Positions 47,239-57,025 are shown, numbered from the stretch's first letter. The stretch: 63,738 nt of DNA from Bifidobacterium imperatoris (GCF_002860405.1 NZ_NMWV01000029.1:1-63738); one strand, 5' to 3'. A program made the numbers and translations. The notes: generated by a model not told the origin, from the letters alone.

Positions 47239-48075
47239 ATGAGTGACGAACTGAATCTCGAGAACCTCGACGCTGTTCTGCCGAACGAGGGAACTGAAGC
47301 TGAGGCTCCGGCTGAGGTTGAAGCTCCTGAGGCCACTGCTGAGGTTCCGGCTACTGAACCGACTCCTGTTGCATCCACCGAAACCGGCGATGCATCTGTG
47401 GCGTTGGATGAAGAAGACGAGACCGAGGTCAACGAGTCTGAAGAAGCTGAAGGCACCGATGCTGGTCAGCAGGCCGTTGAAGAGTTCTCCAAGTCCCTGC
47501 GTTCCCTTGACGGTAAGTGGTATGTGCTCCACACCTACTCTGGTTATGAGAAGCGTGTGAAGACCAACATTGAATCTCGCGTGGCTTCCTTCGGCATGGA
47601 AGATCAGATTTTCCAGGTTGAAGTTCCGATGGAAGAAGTCGAGAAGCACACCGAAAAGGGCAAGAAGGTCATCACCCGCGTTCGTGTCCCCGGTTATGTG
47701 CTGATTCGTATGTGGCCGGATGAGAACGCTCGCCGCATTGTTCGCGAAACCGAAGGTGTTACTGGCTTCGTTGGCCCAACCAAGGATCCGGCTCCGCTTT
47801 CCCGCAAGGAAGTCGTTCAGATGATGGCTCCGATGATTGCTTCCGAAGCTCTCAAGGCCGCTGGCGACAAGCCTGCCGCAGCCAAGAAGCGCAAGGTTGA
47901 AGTCTCCTACGCCGTTGGCGATCAGGTCACCGTCACCGATGGTCCTTTCGCCACTATGGAAGCTGTCGTCTCCGAAGTCGAGCCCACCACTCAGAAGCTC
48001 ACCGTGCTCGTGTCCATCTTCGGCCGCGATACGCCGGTGGAGCTGGGCTTCCACCAGGTGAAGAAGCTAGATTAA
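47239..48075 (+). CDS. nusG: Transcription elongation/antitermination factor NusG
   Basis: The 278-aa protein has an N-terminal acidic extension of about 85 residues rich in Glu, Ala, Thr and Val, as in many actinobacterial NusG proteins. The NGN domain starts at [19 protein letters not shown] and includes [10 protein letters not shown] and GFVGPT. The C-terminal KOW domain contains [18 protein letters not shown]. NusG binds RNA polymerase and couples it to the ribosome or Rho. It lies 28 bp downstream of secE. Confidence 0.97.
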   Translation: MSDELNLENLDAVLPNEGTEAEAPAEVEAPEATAEVPATEPTPVASTETGDASVALDEEDETEVNESEEAEGTDAGQQAVEEFSKSLRSLDGKWYVLHTYSGYEKRVKTNIESRVASFGMEDQIFQVEVPMEEVEKHTEKGKKVITRVRVPGYVLIRMWPDENARRIVRETEGVTGFVGPTKDPAPLSRKEVVQMMAPMIASEALKAAGDKPAAAKKRKVEVSYAVGDQVTVTDGPFATMEAVVSEVEPTTQKLTVLVSIFGRDTPVELGFHQVKKLD

Positions 48076-48084
48076 GGTCTTTGA

Positions 48085-48114
48085 AAGAGCTCGACTTCGG
48101 TCGGGCTCTTTTTT
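48085..48114 (+). terminator. Terminator after nusG
   Basis: AAAGAGCTCGAC (48085 on) pairs with GTCGGGCTCTTT around a TTCG tetraloop, followed by T residues. It separates secE-nusG from rplK-rplA. Confidence 0.88.
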
Positions 48115-48153
48115 ATCTATACCTGTTCACATTTTCATCTATGCCTCTGCCCA

Positions 48154-48205
48154 CAGCGTCCAGAATTTGGGTAAAGAGGCTTATCACCCCGAATTTCGTA
48201 CACTG
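48154..48205. repeat. Single diverged CAGTGCAAGAAATTCGGG hairpin between nusG and rplK
   Basis: CAGCGTCCAGAATTTGGGT (48154 on) faces ACCCCGAATTTCGTACACTG (48186-48205). It is the third location of the repeat family in this window. The rest of 48076-48452 should contain the rplKA promoter and leader; I cannot point to clear -35/-10 boxes. GAAAGAAGAA precedes the rplK start. Confidence 0.75.
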
Positions 48206-48452
48206 AGCAACCGCAATCGATTACTGCGAAGCGGCGTGTTGTCCAATCGGCCTCGCATAATAGGAAAGCTTGTGTCTGGAGGGAAGACCCGCTAGCACAG
48301 CACAGCAATTATAAGTTGCGGGAGGAGACCGGTCTCGGACCAGCAGCCTCAATCACACGCGGATAAAAAATGAGTCAAGACTGTGTGTGAATGGACGCTG
48401 AGAACAGATACGGCCACCATTTGAACCGCGTTATAGAAAGAAGAACCATATT

Positions 48453-48884
48453 ATGGCTCCCAAGAAGAAAGTCTCAGCGCTGATCAAGCTGCAGATTCAG
48501 GCAGGCAAGGCCAACCCGGCCCCGCCGCTGGGTCCGGCTCTGGGTTCCCACGGCGTGAACATCATGGACTTCTGCAAGGCATACAATGCCCAGACGCAGG
48601 ACAAGATGGGTCAGGTCATCCCTGTCGAGATCACCGTTTACGAGGATCGCTCCTTCACCTTCGTTCTCAAGACCCCGCCGGCAGCAGCTCTGCTGAAGAA
48701 GGCCGCTGGCATCGAGAAGGGCACCGAGAACCCGCTGACCCACAAGGTCGGCTCTGTCACCAAGGCGCAGGTCCGCGAAATCGCTGAGATCAAGATGGAA
48801 GATCTGTCTGCTCGCGACATCGAGGCCGGCATGAAGATCATCGAGGGCACTGCTCGCTCGATGGGCATCACGGTTACGGACTGA
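48453..48884 (+). CDS. rplK: 50S ribosomal protein L11
   Basis: The 143-aa protein is complete: [20 protein letters not shown], then [20 protein letters not shown], the N-terminal domain that binds thiostrepton-type antibiotics and the GTPase-associated centre. The C-terminal rRNA-binding domain ([17 protein letters not shown]) is present. It is followed after 15 bp by rplA. Confidence 0.98.
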   Translation: MAPKKKVSALIKLQIQAGKANPAPPLGPALGSHGVNIMDFCKAYNAQTQDKMGQVIPVEITVYEDRSFTFVLKTPPAAALLKKAAGIEKGTENPLTHKVGSVTKAQVREIAEIKMEDLSARDIEAGMKIIEGTARSMGITVTD

Positions 48885-48899
48885 TAAGGAGATAGACAG

Positions 48900-49592
48900 A
48901 TGGTAAAGCGTTCCAAGAAGTACCGCGAAGCCGCTGAGCGCGTCGATCGCAACAACCTCTACACCGCCAACGAGGCCATCGCTCTCCTGAAGAGCATGCC
49001 CTCCTACAACTTCGACCAGACCGTCGAAGCTGTGTTCCGTCTGAACGTTGACCCGCGCAAGGCTGACCAGCTCGTGCGTGGTACCGTCAACCTGCCTCAC
49101 GGCACTGGTAAGACCGCTAAGGTTCTCGTGTTCGCTCGTGGCCCGAAGGCCACCGAAGCTACCGAGGCTGGCGCTGATATCGTCGGTGATGACGACCTGA
49201 TCGCAAAGGTTCAGGGCGGCTTCCTCGACTTCGACGCCGTGGTCGCTACCCCGGACATGATGGGCAAGGTCGGCCGTCTGGGCCGTGTGCTCGGTCCGCG
49301 TGGCCTCATGCCGAACCCGAAGACCGGCACCGTGACTATGGATGTCACCAAGGCTGTCAAGGACATCAAGGGCGGCAAGATTGAGTTCCGTGTCGACAAG
49401 AACGGCAACCTGAGCTTCCTCATCGGCAAGCTGAGCTTCGATGAGTCCGCTCTGGACGAGAACTTCAAGGCTGTGGCCGACGAAGTCAAGCGTCTGAAGC
49501 CGACCACCGTGAAGGGCCGTTACCTGACCAAGGCAACCATCACCTCCACGATGAACCCGGGCGTTCCGGTTGACCCGAACACCCTGGCCTGA
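48900..49592 (+). CDS. rplA: 50S ribosomal protein L1
   Basis: The 230-aa protein is complete and forms the L1 stalk. [53 protein letters not shown] and [20 protein letters not shown] are L1 hallmarks. L1 often represses its own operon by binding the leader. Here the start is preceded by AAGGAGA. Confidence 0.98.
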   Translation: MVKRSKKYREAAERVDRNNLYTANEAIALLKSMPSYNFDQTVEAVFRLNVDPRKADQLVRGTVNLPHGTGKTAKVLVFARGPKATEATEAGADIVGDDDLIAKVQGGFLDFDAVVATPDMMGKVGRLGRVLGPRGLMPNPKTGTVTMDVTKAVKDIKGGKIEFRVDKNGNLSFLIGKLSFDESALDENFKAVADEVKRLKPTTVKGRYLTKATITSTMNPGVPVDPNTLA

Positions 49593-49623
49593 GTGAGGCT
49601 AGCTGAATAAGCTGTTCCAAAGG

Positions 49624-49684
49624 AACCGCACCCCGATTGTTGGATTGAAGTAATTCAGATTCGATGATTGGAGGTGCGGTTTCT
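49624..49684 (+). terminator. Terminator after rplA
   Basis: AACCGCACC (49624-49632) pairs with GGTGCGGTT (49673-49681), followed by TCT. The loop is long (about 40 nt) and can fold further (GATT/AATC pairs). It closes the rplK-rplA unit. Confidence 0.65.
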
Positions 49685-49699
49685 CATACCCGGGGGAAT

Positions 49700-50026
49700 G
49701 CGGACGTCATTACAATGACAAGTTCAAGAGGGCTGCAATGACATTGAGCCGTCAAAGGCATCAGAGAGGACCTTGTCTAGGCGGGGTTGCGTGCCACGGC
49801 AGACCACGGAAAAACAGGTGTTGTTGTACCGCAATGATGGGGACGAACGCGTACATAGTCCACTGGGATACCAAACGACGACTTAGAAGCGATTGGAGCG
49901 GCACACCTCGGAGGAATTCCGGAACATGTCTCTCAGCTTTAATAAAACACGTCCAATAATCGAGGTGCACGCCACCCTGTGAGTGCTGATAAAGCAATAT
50001 TTGGTCTAACAGGCCCAAGAAGCTGC
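49700..50026. other. Non-coding gap, possibly holding a decayed gene end
   Basis: This region has no convincing gene. On the minus strand, about 49780-49890 reads RRLVSQWTMYAFVPIIAV and then QQHLFFRGL. This is vaguely like the end of a MalG-type permease, but without the closing AGAVKG, and no upstream domain is found. I see no repeats or clear hairpins. It may be a relic left when the adjacent sugar block was acquired. Confidence 0.25.
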
Positions 50027-51703
50027 TTACTCGAGCGCATCGAGCAAAGATCGGTAGGTGTGTGCGAATAACGCTTCGTCGTCAGTGTAGTCAGTATTCG
50101 TGCGGAATACGTTCGCGACGAGATTGCGGAAGTACTTAGAATTCCGGTTCTCCAGTAAGCGTAGTAATTCAAGATCCTCGGTACCGCGGCGTTCAGCTTC
50201 GAGTCGCATGCTGAGCCAAGGACCATCGTCCCCTGGATAGACTAGAAATGCGTCGCCACAGGGAAAGTTAGTGCCCAATCCGGTCGGGTTGAAGCAACTT
50301 GTTGCAGCGAACGGATTCATCCCATCAGGGAATTGGTTGAACCCCCAATGCAGGAATCCTCCAATATGATTGCATGCGAATCCCCAAAACAGCAGTCGCG
50401 AATGAATCACCTTCTGGTCAAGGAATCGGTTCAGCCATCGGCCTTCTGGTTCGCAGCACACATAATTCCATACTTCATCGCCGAGTTTGCGCATATGGTC
50501 GAACGTATCGTGAGCGGCCTCATATCCACTGGTGGTCGGCACCCACACATCAATGCCTCCACGGAAGTTGTCCGTTTTTACGGCTTCCACTACGCGAGCC
50601 TGAGGAAGATATTTCTTTAGCATGGCAACCGCCATGTAATATTGTCGCCGCCGCGATTCCAGGGCCGCATCATCCGCGTAATGGACATCCGGCTCATCAT
50701 GCACATGAACTAGTACGGATGAATCCCAACTGTTCTCTTCCAAGAATAAAGCTAGCGCTTGCAGATATGCGGTGGTTATATCAAGGCCTTCGGGAGATTC
50801 GAAATCTATTTCAGGAGCCATCGCGCAAGTGAAAGTGTCTGTAAGCATGTCGGGCGTGCCATCTGCCCTAAATCCGCGTGACAGCAGTGGTCCTATTTCC
50901 AGCGTGGTCATGCCTCCGGCAAAGAATCGCTCAATGACGGGCTTTATATATTCAAACGAGAAAGCGTACGGCTTGCGCGCGGTCACACAGCGGTCATCAA
51001 GTTCGATGTAGAACACGTTTTGCCGTGTTCGACGCATGGCTGCAATGTACTGATCCAACATTCCAAGAAACGCGGGAGACCCGTAGTCGACGTCATGGCA
51101 ACGGGTGACGGCATCAAGCGAAAACCAATTCGTAACTTTGAAATGTTCGTCGGGAATACGAACATTCGCCGTATGAACGGCGATGGTAATCTCCTGCGAA
51201 CCCTCCTGCGCGTCAGCGGTGATTGTCAGATTGCGGTCGCCGGGTGCGAGCTCATCGTCGGGAATAAGGCAGCAATATGCAGCTGCGCGCCCATTTACCG
51301 CCGGTATGGTTATGGTTCCGTTCCTCTCAGTATTTTCGGACACTGGTTTCAGGCAGTCATACACTTTAAACGGTGCTTTACGGACGGCATACCCGGGTTT
51401 TTCATCAGGCAAGATAACCATATCGCCGCCTTGGGCGGCACCATCGCCGGTGTTGTATTCAACCGGTACCGCGATCATTTGATACCACTGCGCTTTATAG
51501 CCGTTGCCATGTAAAGAGGCGGTGACCGAATCACCCTCGGTATCAATGATGATTTGCAGTCCAGGACGTCCATTGAGCGGGGTGTCAAGATGCAGCTCGA
51601 AGGGCAGATTGGTGGAGGGCGAATCAGGGAAAAGGAACTGTTCATATACGGTGGCGATACCGGTGAGCGCTGTTGGCTGTGTTGTCATGGGCGTGAACCT
51701 CAT
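50027..51703 (-). CDS. DUF4091 (GH123-like) cytoplasmic glycosidase candidate
   Basis: The 558-aa protein has no signal peptide. The N-terminal half is a beta-sandwich (about 1-180). The C-terminal half is a barrel of the DUF4091 type, related to GH123 beta-N-acetylgalactosaminidases: HVHDEPDVHYADD contains the acidic Asp-Glu pair expected for acetamido-assisted catalysis. LLFWGFACNHIGGFLHWGFN and GPWLSMRLEAERRGTEDLEL are the conserved C-terminal parts. The substrate is unknown. An internal start at 51688 has AGG nine bases upstream and may be the true one. Two LacI operators lie in its promoter region, shared with the divergent regulator. Confidence 0.75.
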   Translation of the reverse strand: MRFTPMTTQPTALTGIATVYEQFLFPDSPSTNLPFELHLDTPLNGRPGLQIIIDTEGDSVTASLHGNGYKAQWYQMIAVPVEYNTGDGAAQGGDMVILPDEKPGYAVRKAPFKVYDCLKPVSENTERNGTITIPAVNGRAAAYCCLIPDDELAPGDRNLTITADAQEGSQEITIAVHTANVRIPDEHFKVTNWFSLDAVTRCHDVDYGSPAFLGMLDQYIAAMRRTRQNVFYIELDDRCVTARKPYAFSFEYIKPVIERFFAGGMTTLEIGPLLSRGFRADGTPDMLTDTFTCAMAPEIDFESPEGLDITTAYLQALALFLEENSWDSSVLVHVHDEPDVHYADDAALESRRRQYYMAVAMLKKYLPQARVVEAVKTDNFRGGIDVWVPTTSGYEAAHDTFDHMRKLGDEVWNYVCCEPEGRWLNRFLDQKVIHSRLLFWGFACNHIGGFLHWGFNQFPDGMNPFAATSCFNPTGLGTNFPCGDAFLVYPGDDGPWLSMRLEAERRGTEDLELLRLLENRNSKYFRNLVANVFRTNTDYTDDEALFAHTYRSLLDALE

Positions 51704-51766
51704 TGTCTGTTAGATATGTTCAGGGGAGATGTGGGTGCGATTGGGCTGCTATGCCCGCTCATCGCT

Positions 51767-51806
51767 TGTTTATACGCATCAACTATACTATTTATACGTA
51801 TAATTG
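51767..51806. promoter_or_regulatory. Two LacI operators between the DUF4091 gene and lacI
   Basis: TGTTTATACGCATCAACT (51767-51784) and TATTTATACGTATAATTG (51789-51806) are tandem copies of TTTATACGYATMA. The second is nearly palindromic (TTATACGTATAA). They sit between the divergent DUF4091 gene and the regulator, so autoregulation is likely. Confidence 0.85.
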
Positions 51807-51836
51807 TCGATATCGATAAAGGAAAGGGCGCGGAAC

Positions 51837-52856
51837 ATGGTGACTTCAAAAGATGTGGCGGCGTTGGCCGGCGTTTCGCAGGCGACGGTGTCATATGTGA
51901 TGAATGGCACCCGCCCTATTTCCGAAAAAACTAAGAAGAAGGTTCGCGCCGCGATCAAGCAGTTGGGGTATTACCCCAACGCCAATGCCCGCGCGCTGGC
52001 AGGGCAGCACGCGGGCGTGATCGCGGCTGTGGTGCGTATGAACGAAAGCACCCAGTTCGAAGAGCTTCTTCCTCATATCAGCTCTATGACGCGTGAAGTG
52101 CGCAAGCGTGGAGCCAGCTTGATGCTGGTCCCCGCCGAGGAGGGCATGAAGGCCGTGCGACAGCTGGTGGGGGAGTCCGTGGTTGACGCGGTTGCCTTGT
52201 TTGATATCGGGCATAACGACAGGCGCTTACCTGAGCTGGCCGAGCTGGATGTGCCAGCAGTGCTAGTGGGCACCCCTGGTGATTCGCACGGCCTGATCAG
52301 CGTGGACGTGGACTATCCCGCTGTAATTGATTTGGCTGCTGCCGAGCTGGCGAAGTCTGGCGTAAAGAAAGCGGTCCTCGTGAGTGAGCCGCTGGCTGAC
52401 GAAGAGGGCAGATACACATGGGCGATCGGGAACACGGAATCGCTATGGCGTGAGGCCGCGCGATCTCATGGCTTGGAACTTGAAATATTCAATCCGGCGT
52501 CCGACGCTTTTTCTGGTGTGCAACCATTGGGCAACCGAATGCGTGAGTGGCGTGGAAATGAGCGCATCGGTCTGGTGGTGCGTCGTCCTCGCACTACGGA
52601 GTGGGTGCTGCAATTGATGTTGCGCGAGGGGTTGGCGCCCGGGCGTGATGTGGCTCTGGTCAGCGTGTGCGAGGACTCGTTTGCGGCGTCCTGCGGTATT
52701 CCCGTTACCAATGTGTCACCTGAGGCGGAGCAGGTATCCGCCAAGGCCATTGAGCGTCTCTTCGATCTGATGGACGGCAAGCCGTCCGGCGCTCTACACC
52801 AGCTGGTGATGCCGAAATCGACGGTGCGCTCCACCACTCCAGCGATTCCTTCCTGA
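51837..52856 (+). CDS. LacI family transcriptional regulator of the second sugar block
   Basis: The 339-aa protein from the ATG at 51837 follows GGAAAGGG. The N-terminal LacI helix-turn-helix is TSKDVAALAGVSQATVSYVM, with the hinge helix NANARALAGQHAGVIAAVV. The remainder is a periplasmic-binding-type sensor domain (ALFDIGHNDRRLPELAELDV, LISVDVDYPAVIDLAAAELA). All seven TTTATACGYATMA sites within 6 kb flank this gene's neighbours, so it is very probably their repressor. The effector is presumably a product of the imported glycan. Confidence 0.94.
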   Translation: MVTSKDVAALAGVSQATVSYVMNGTRPISEKTKKKVRAAIKQLGYYPNANARALAGQHAGVIAAVVRMNESTQFEELLPHISSMTREVRKRGASLMLVPAEEGMKAVRQLVGESVVDAVALFDIGHNDRRLPELAELDVPAVLVGTPGDSHGLISVDVDYPAVIDLAAAELAKSGVKKAVLVSEPLADEEGRYTWAIGNTESLWREAARSHGLELEIFNPASDAFSGVQPLGNRMREWRGNERIGLVVRRPRTTEWVLQLMLREGLAPGRDVALVSVCEDSFAASCGIPVTNVSPEAEQVSAKAIERLFDLMDGKPSGALHQLVMPKSTVRSTTPAIPS

Positions 52857-53004
52857 TCATCGGTTTTGCTGAATCGACGGCAGTGTCTCGACACCTGCTG
52901 CTGGTCTGCTTCGCTTAATGCGGCAATTGTGCGGTCGCTGGCCGGGAAAAACGGGCATAATTCTTTCCCGTTGTGAATTGACGACGCGGTTCCCTTTGAT
53001 GTAC

Positions 53005-53042
53005 TGTGTTTATACGTATCACTGTTGATGCGTATAAACACA
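53005..53042. promoter_or_regulatory. Paired inverted LacI operators before the surface beta-helix gene
   Basis: TGTGTTTATACGTATCAC (53005-53022) and TGATGCGTATAAACACA (53026-53042) form one extended near-palindrome, two operators head to head. It lies about 70 bp before the surface-protein start. The rest of 52857-53110 shows no other gene. Confidence 0.85.
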
Positions 53043-53110
53043 GGTAATTACTCACAGCCATCAAAACAACCGCCACCAATTCATCGTGATCTTACGAGTA
53101 GGAGCAATGC

Positions 53111-56100
53111 ATGAGGCGAAAAATATTCCGGCTCTCCATAGCCAGCATGGCCGCATTGGCCATGTTCATTCCTTCGGCCGCGTGGGGCGACTCTATCGGC
53201 GCCGAACTCTCATCCGAGCCCGATGCGCCAACGGCGCAATATATCGACGCATCTGCTTCCGGAGACGTCAATCAAACGGATGCGACTGCGCAGGACGGCA
53301 CCACGCGGGGTGGCGCTTCGCATGTCATGCCGGCACAACGTAAAGCCGCGGAACTGCAGAACGACTACAGCGCGTACACTAATCTCGCATTGAACGCCAG
53401 TGCAACTATGAATGTGCCTTCCGGAACAGATTGGTATTCATACCCCTCCAGTGCGGTTGATGGCAATGCCGGAACCTATGCCCAAGCTGCGGACGGTCGC
53501 CCATTCACGCTCACTCTGGACCTTGGCAGGCAGGTTTCCTTCGATACGCTGACCATTCGCGGCGTTGACAAGCAGCTCTACTCCTACCGCATCGGCATTT
53601 CCGATAACGGCACCGATTGGACGACAATCATCGAGCGAGAAACCACCGAAGACCAGCGCAAGGCATTCTTCACATGGGATGAGCTGGATTCTCCGAGGAG
53701 TGCGCGATACGTCAAGGTCGATATTCTTGACGGCGAGGAATGGATTGGAATCAGCGAATTCTCCATGTACTATACGCGTAAGCTGCGTCCGGTCAGGGCC
53801 GATGTCGCGGCTGGCATGGTGATGGCCGGAACCGAAGTCATGCTCTCGAGCGACGATTCGGATGCCATTATTCACTACACCACCGATGGCACTGTCCCCA
53901 ACGCCGATTCGCTGCAATACAAGAAGCCTATCGTCATCGACCGGGATATGACAATCAATGCCGTCGCCATGCAATCGGGCAAGGAAAACTCCGATTTGCT
54001 GACGTTGGAATACCGTGTTCTCGACGTCGATATTCAGCCGGATACCACATACTATGTGGACTCCACTGCCGGCGAGCCGGGAGACGGCAGCAAGCAGCGT
54101 CCGTTCAACTCGTTGGAAGCGGTGAATGCGGCCAACTTCCTGCCGGGAGACAAGGTCTTGTTCAAAGCGGGAACCGAATATCACGGCACGTTGATCATCG
54201 GTGACGGCACTCAGGCGCAGGCGCAGGACGGTTCAGGCGCAAGCAAGGCCGGTCTCGACTCCGGCAAGCCGGATAATCCCGTAGTGTTCTCGGCATACGG
54301 CAAGGGTGAAATGCCAAAAATCATCGCCGATACGGACCATATCAAAGGCCGTGAGGCCGTGCTGATCTCTGATGCTCATGATGTGACCGTCAAAGGCTTG
54401 GAAATCATCAACAAAGATGCTGATGAATCCGATTATCAGCAGTACATTCGCCGCGGAATTGCGGTCATGAACCATAACAACGGCAAACTCGCAAACATCA
54501 CCATTGCGGACAATTACATTCACGATGTCACGGGCCAGATGGATGAAGGCGGTATCCAAGGCGGTGCGGCAGGCATCATCACCGAAGTATATTCATTCAC
54601 CAAACTCGTGGTTACGAACGGCGAATGGGCCCGCGACTCGAGCGCCAATCCCACGGATGAAATGAAGAAGCCTTCATGGTTCGACAACATGCGCATTACC
54701 GGCAATCGAATCGAAAACGTCTCCAGGTCCGGCATCAATGCAGCTTCCGATTACAAATGCCGTGAGGCGGTCGATTGGAATTACGGCAGTGGATGCAACG
54801 CTCTGCAGCGGGATAATGCGCCTTGGGTGCCGTCCACCAACACACTGGTGGAAAACAATCAGCTTGACCACATCGGTGGCGATGGCATCGTCGTGCAGGA
54901 AACTAAGGGAGCCGTGGTGCAGCACAATTGCGTCTATGATGCCGCGAACAGTCCATCCAAGGGCAGTAACGCTGGCGTATGGGTTTGGAATGCCGATGAT
55001 ACATTGTTCCAATACAACGAAGTCGGCTACACCAACAAACGCGCGGACAACAACGACGGTACCGCCTGGGATTTCGATTACGGTTCGCGCAACACGATTT
55101 ACCAGTACAACTACTCGCACGATAATGCCGGCGGCGCGCTACTGACCTGCGCCTGCGCGGGACGCATGAGCCAGGCGGTCGGATCCGTGTTCCGCTACAA
55201 CCTGTCCGTGAACGATGGCGTGAACGCTAAAGGCTGTGACGGGAACGTCAACACCAATCGTGTGATGTTCCTTGCCGGCATCAAGGATATGTCGTTCTAC
55301 AACAACACCATTGTGGCTCCGGATGTGGAGGGCGAGTATGAGGTCATCGATCCGAGTGGCTCGGCGAACAGTGCGTTCTTCGCAAACAACCTGTTCGTGC
55401 TGCCTGGCTCGGTGGCCGCCGAGTCCGTCAACGTTCCGGATAACTATGACGCCACGCTGCGCTGGGGCAACAATCTGTTCGTTGCCGACGGCGAACGCCC
55501 ATCCGATGATGAGTGGCCGATCTTGTCCGCTCAGAACAACCAGTACGTGACCTTGAGCGAATATGTTGCCGCCACGGGCGTAGACCTTGCCGCCGTACGT
55601 TCCGGTGACCTCGCGACACTTCGAGTCGGCTCACGGTGGACTGACAAGGCGGGCCGCGCGATGGCTCCGGAAGGCACCAAAGATTATGATGGTAACGCGG
55701 TACCAACATGGTCGGTGCCTGATATTGGTGCGTTCCAAACCAGCAAGTTCGCTGATGATTCCGGCAAGGTCGGCGCCCTGCAGGCAGGTAAATCAACGAT
55801 CGTCGACGTGCCGGGCAACGCCGTTATCGCTGTGACCGCAATCCCGGATAAACGGGCCACGCTGAATGTGACGATCGACAATAATCGCGGATTCACACAA
55901 ACCATCACACGTGATTCCCGAGCGACCTATGTGCGTACTGCGTCTGACTCATCTCGCCTGGTGCTGGAATGCGCCGGCGTCGGGCAATGTAAGGATATCG
56001 AGATGAAAACCACTTCGGATGCCTTGTGGGACGGTTCATTCGAATCCGCTAATTGGGGGACGAGCAGCCTGTCCCCATGGACGTATGGCACTGCTGGCAA

Positions 56101-56839
56101 CGTACAGAACTATGACACCGGATACCGTGTGAATGACGAGCTGCGTAGCGGCGTCGACGAAGCCGACAAGCTGGCATCATCCGGTTCCTTGGCCGCAAAA
56201 CTCGGCATCAAGAGCGAAGGCGATTCCGTGACGGATGAGACCGTGCAGCTGAATCAGCGTGCATTGTTGGCCGAGCCAGGGAAGACGTATGCGTTGTCGT
56301 TCTGGGCAACCGTGGGTGAGAACAATGACGGCACACATACCATCAGTGCCGAGGTCAGATACCGCAGGAGCAAAGACGGATGGATTGCCGAGCACGGCGG
56401 TGTATTCAGCCATTACATTGATGTGATCAAAGACGCATCAGTGACCTGCTCAGCGGATCGGAGAGCGGATTACCGGGTCTACTGCACCTCGACGTTCACA
56501 GTACCTGAGGATGCCGATCCCTCGGGTGCATTGTGGCTGGCGATTGCGCAGCCCGATCTCAAGAACGAGGTCGGAGTGGCGACTTATGTGGATAGCGTGG
56601 CGATGGCCAAGACTGTTCCAGTGCCGCAGCTGCCCGATACCTCCACCGAACCGGATGAGCCTGGTGAAGAGGAGAACGGTCCGGATGCGAGCGGCAACGA
56701 GACGGGTGACGGCTCTGGCGGCGGCAAGCATACGGCCGGTACTCTGGAGAATACCGGTAGCGCCGTGCTACTTGTGGCCATGCTGGCAGTGGTGTGCGCC
56801 TTTGCCGGTCTGGCTGGATTAGGATTGCGCCGCAAGTAA
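53111..56839 (+). CDS. Wall-anchored beta-helix enzyme candidate with carbohydrate-binding modules
   Basis: The 1242-aa protein has a signal peptide (about 1-26, ending AAWG). A discoidin/CBM32-like domain spans about 89-222 (NLALNASATMNVPSGTDW, SARYVKVDILDGEEWIGISE). A chitobiase-C-type Ig-like module follows (about 225-302, IIHYTTDGTVPNADS). A right-handed beta-helix spans about 310-850: TYYVDSTAGEPGDGS, WDFDYGSRNTIYQYNYSHDN. A C-terminal jelly-roll module (about 970-1160) and a tail LENTGSAVLLV...GLRRK act as a sorting signal. Beta-helix folds occur in lyases and in GH families such as GH136, but the active site is not identifiable by eye. It is probably a surface enzyme releasing fragments for the neighbouring importer. 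Confidence 0.85.
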   Translation: MRRKIFRLSIASMAALAMFIPSAAWGDSIGAELSSEPDAPTAQYIDASASGDVNQTDATAQDGTTRGGASHVMPAQRKAAELQNDYSAYTNLALNASATMNVPSGTDWYSYPSSAVDGNAGTYAQAADGRPFTLTLDLGRQVSFDTLTIRGVDKQLYSYRIGISDNGTDWTTIIERETTEDQRKAFFTWDELDSPRSARYVKVDILDGEEWIGISEFSMYYTRKLRPVRADVAAGMVMAGTEVMLSSDDSDAIIHYTTDGTVPNADSLQYKKPIVIDRDMTINAVAMQSGKENSDLLTLEYRVLDVDIQPDTTYYVDSTAGEPGDGSKQRPFNSLEAVNAANFLPGDKVLFKAGTEYHGTLIIGDGTQAQAQDGSGASKAGLDSGKPDNPVVFSAYGKGEMPKIIADTDHIKGREAVLISDAHDVTVKGLEIINKDADESDYQQYIRRGIAVMNHNNGKLANITIADNYIHDVTGQMDEGGIQGGAAGIITEVYSFTKLVVTNGEWARDSSANPTDEMKKPSWFDNMRITGNRIENVSRSGINAASDYKCREAVDWNYGSGCNALQRDNAPWVPSTNTLVENNQLDHIGGDGIVVQETKGAVVQHNCVYDAANSPSKGSNAGVWVWNADDTLFQYNEVGYTNKRADNNDGTAWDFDYGSRNTIYQYNYSHDNAGGALLTCACAGRMSQAVGSVFRYNLSVNDGVNAKGCDGNVNTNRVMFLAGIKDMSFYNNTIVAPDVEGEYEVIDPSGSANSAFFANNLFVLPGSVAAESVNVPDNYDATLRWGNNLFVADGERPSDDEWPILSAQNNQYVTLSEYVAATGVDLAAVRSGDLATLRVGSRWTDKAGRAMAPEGTKDYDGNAVPTWSVPDIGAFQTSKFADDSGKVGALQAGKSTIVDVPGNAVIAVTAIPDKRATLNVTIDNNRGFTQTITRDSRATYVRTASDSSRLVLECAGVGQCKDIEMKTTSDALWDGSFESANWGTSSLSPWTYGTAGNVQNYDTGYRVNDELRSGVDEADKLASSGSLAAKLGIKSEGDSVTDETVQLNQRALLAEPGKTYALSFWATVGENNDGTHTISAEVRYRRSKDGWIAEHGGVFSHYIDVIKDASVTCSADRRADYRVYCTSTFTVPEDADPSGALWLAIAQPDLKNEVGVATYVDSVAMAKTVPVPQLPDTSTEPDEPGEEENGPDASGNETGDGSGGGKHTAGTLENTGSAVLLVAMLAVVCAFAGLAGLGLRRK

Positions 56840-56872
56840 GGCGCATGCCTCCAAGCTGACGGATTAGGATAG

Positions 56873-56920
56873 GGCTGCGGTCATGTGCGTTCTATGAGAC
56901 TCACATGACCGCAGCCTTTT
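56873..56920 (+). terminator. Terminator after the beta-helix gene
   Basis: GGCTGCGGTCATGTG (56873 on) pairs with CACATGACCGCAGCC, followed by TTTT. The long perfect stem suggests efficient termination before the importer operon. Confidence 0.9.
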
Positions 56921-56930
56921 CAAACTCCAA

Positions 56931-57025
56931 TTGTTTATACGCATAAATTATTTTGTGAATTGCGGCGTGTCGCTTTAGTTGCGCGATATTCTATTTATAC
57001 GCATCAATGTTGATACGCATAAACA
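56931..57025. promoter_or_regulatory. Three LacI operators before the second importer
   Basis: TTGTTTATACGCATAAAT (56931-56948), TATTTATACGCATCAAT (56992-57008) and GTTGATACGCATAAACA (57009-57025). The last two form an inverted pair like the one at 53005-53042. A possible -10 (TATTCTAT) lies inside the second site. Confidence 0.85.

Noticed and set aside
49738..50018. Small genes on either strand in the rplA-DUF4091 gap
   Set aside because: No ribosome-binding sites, no family likeness beyond a weak permease-like tail, and an amino-acid content typical of random frames.
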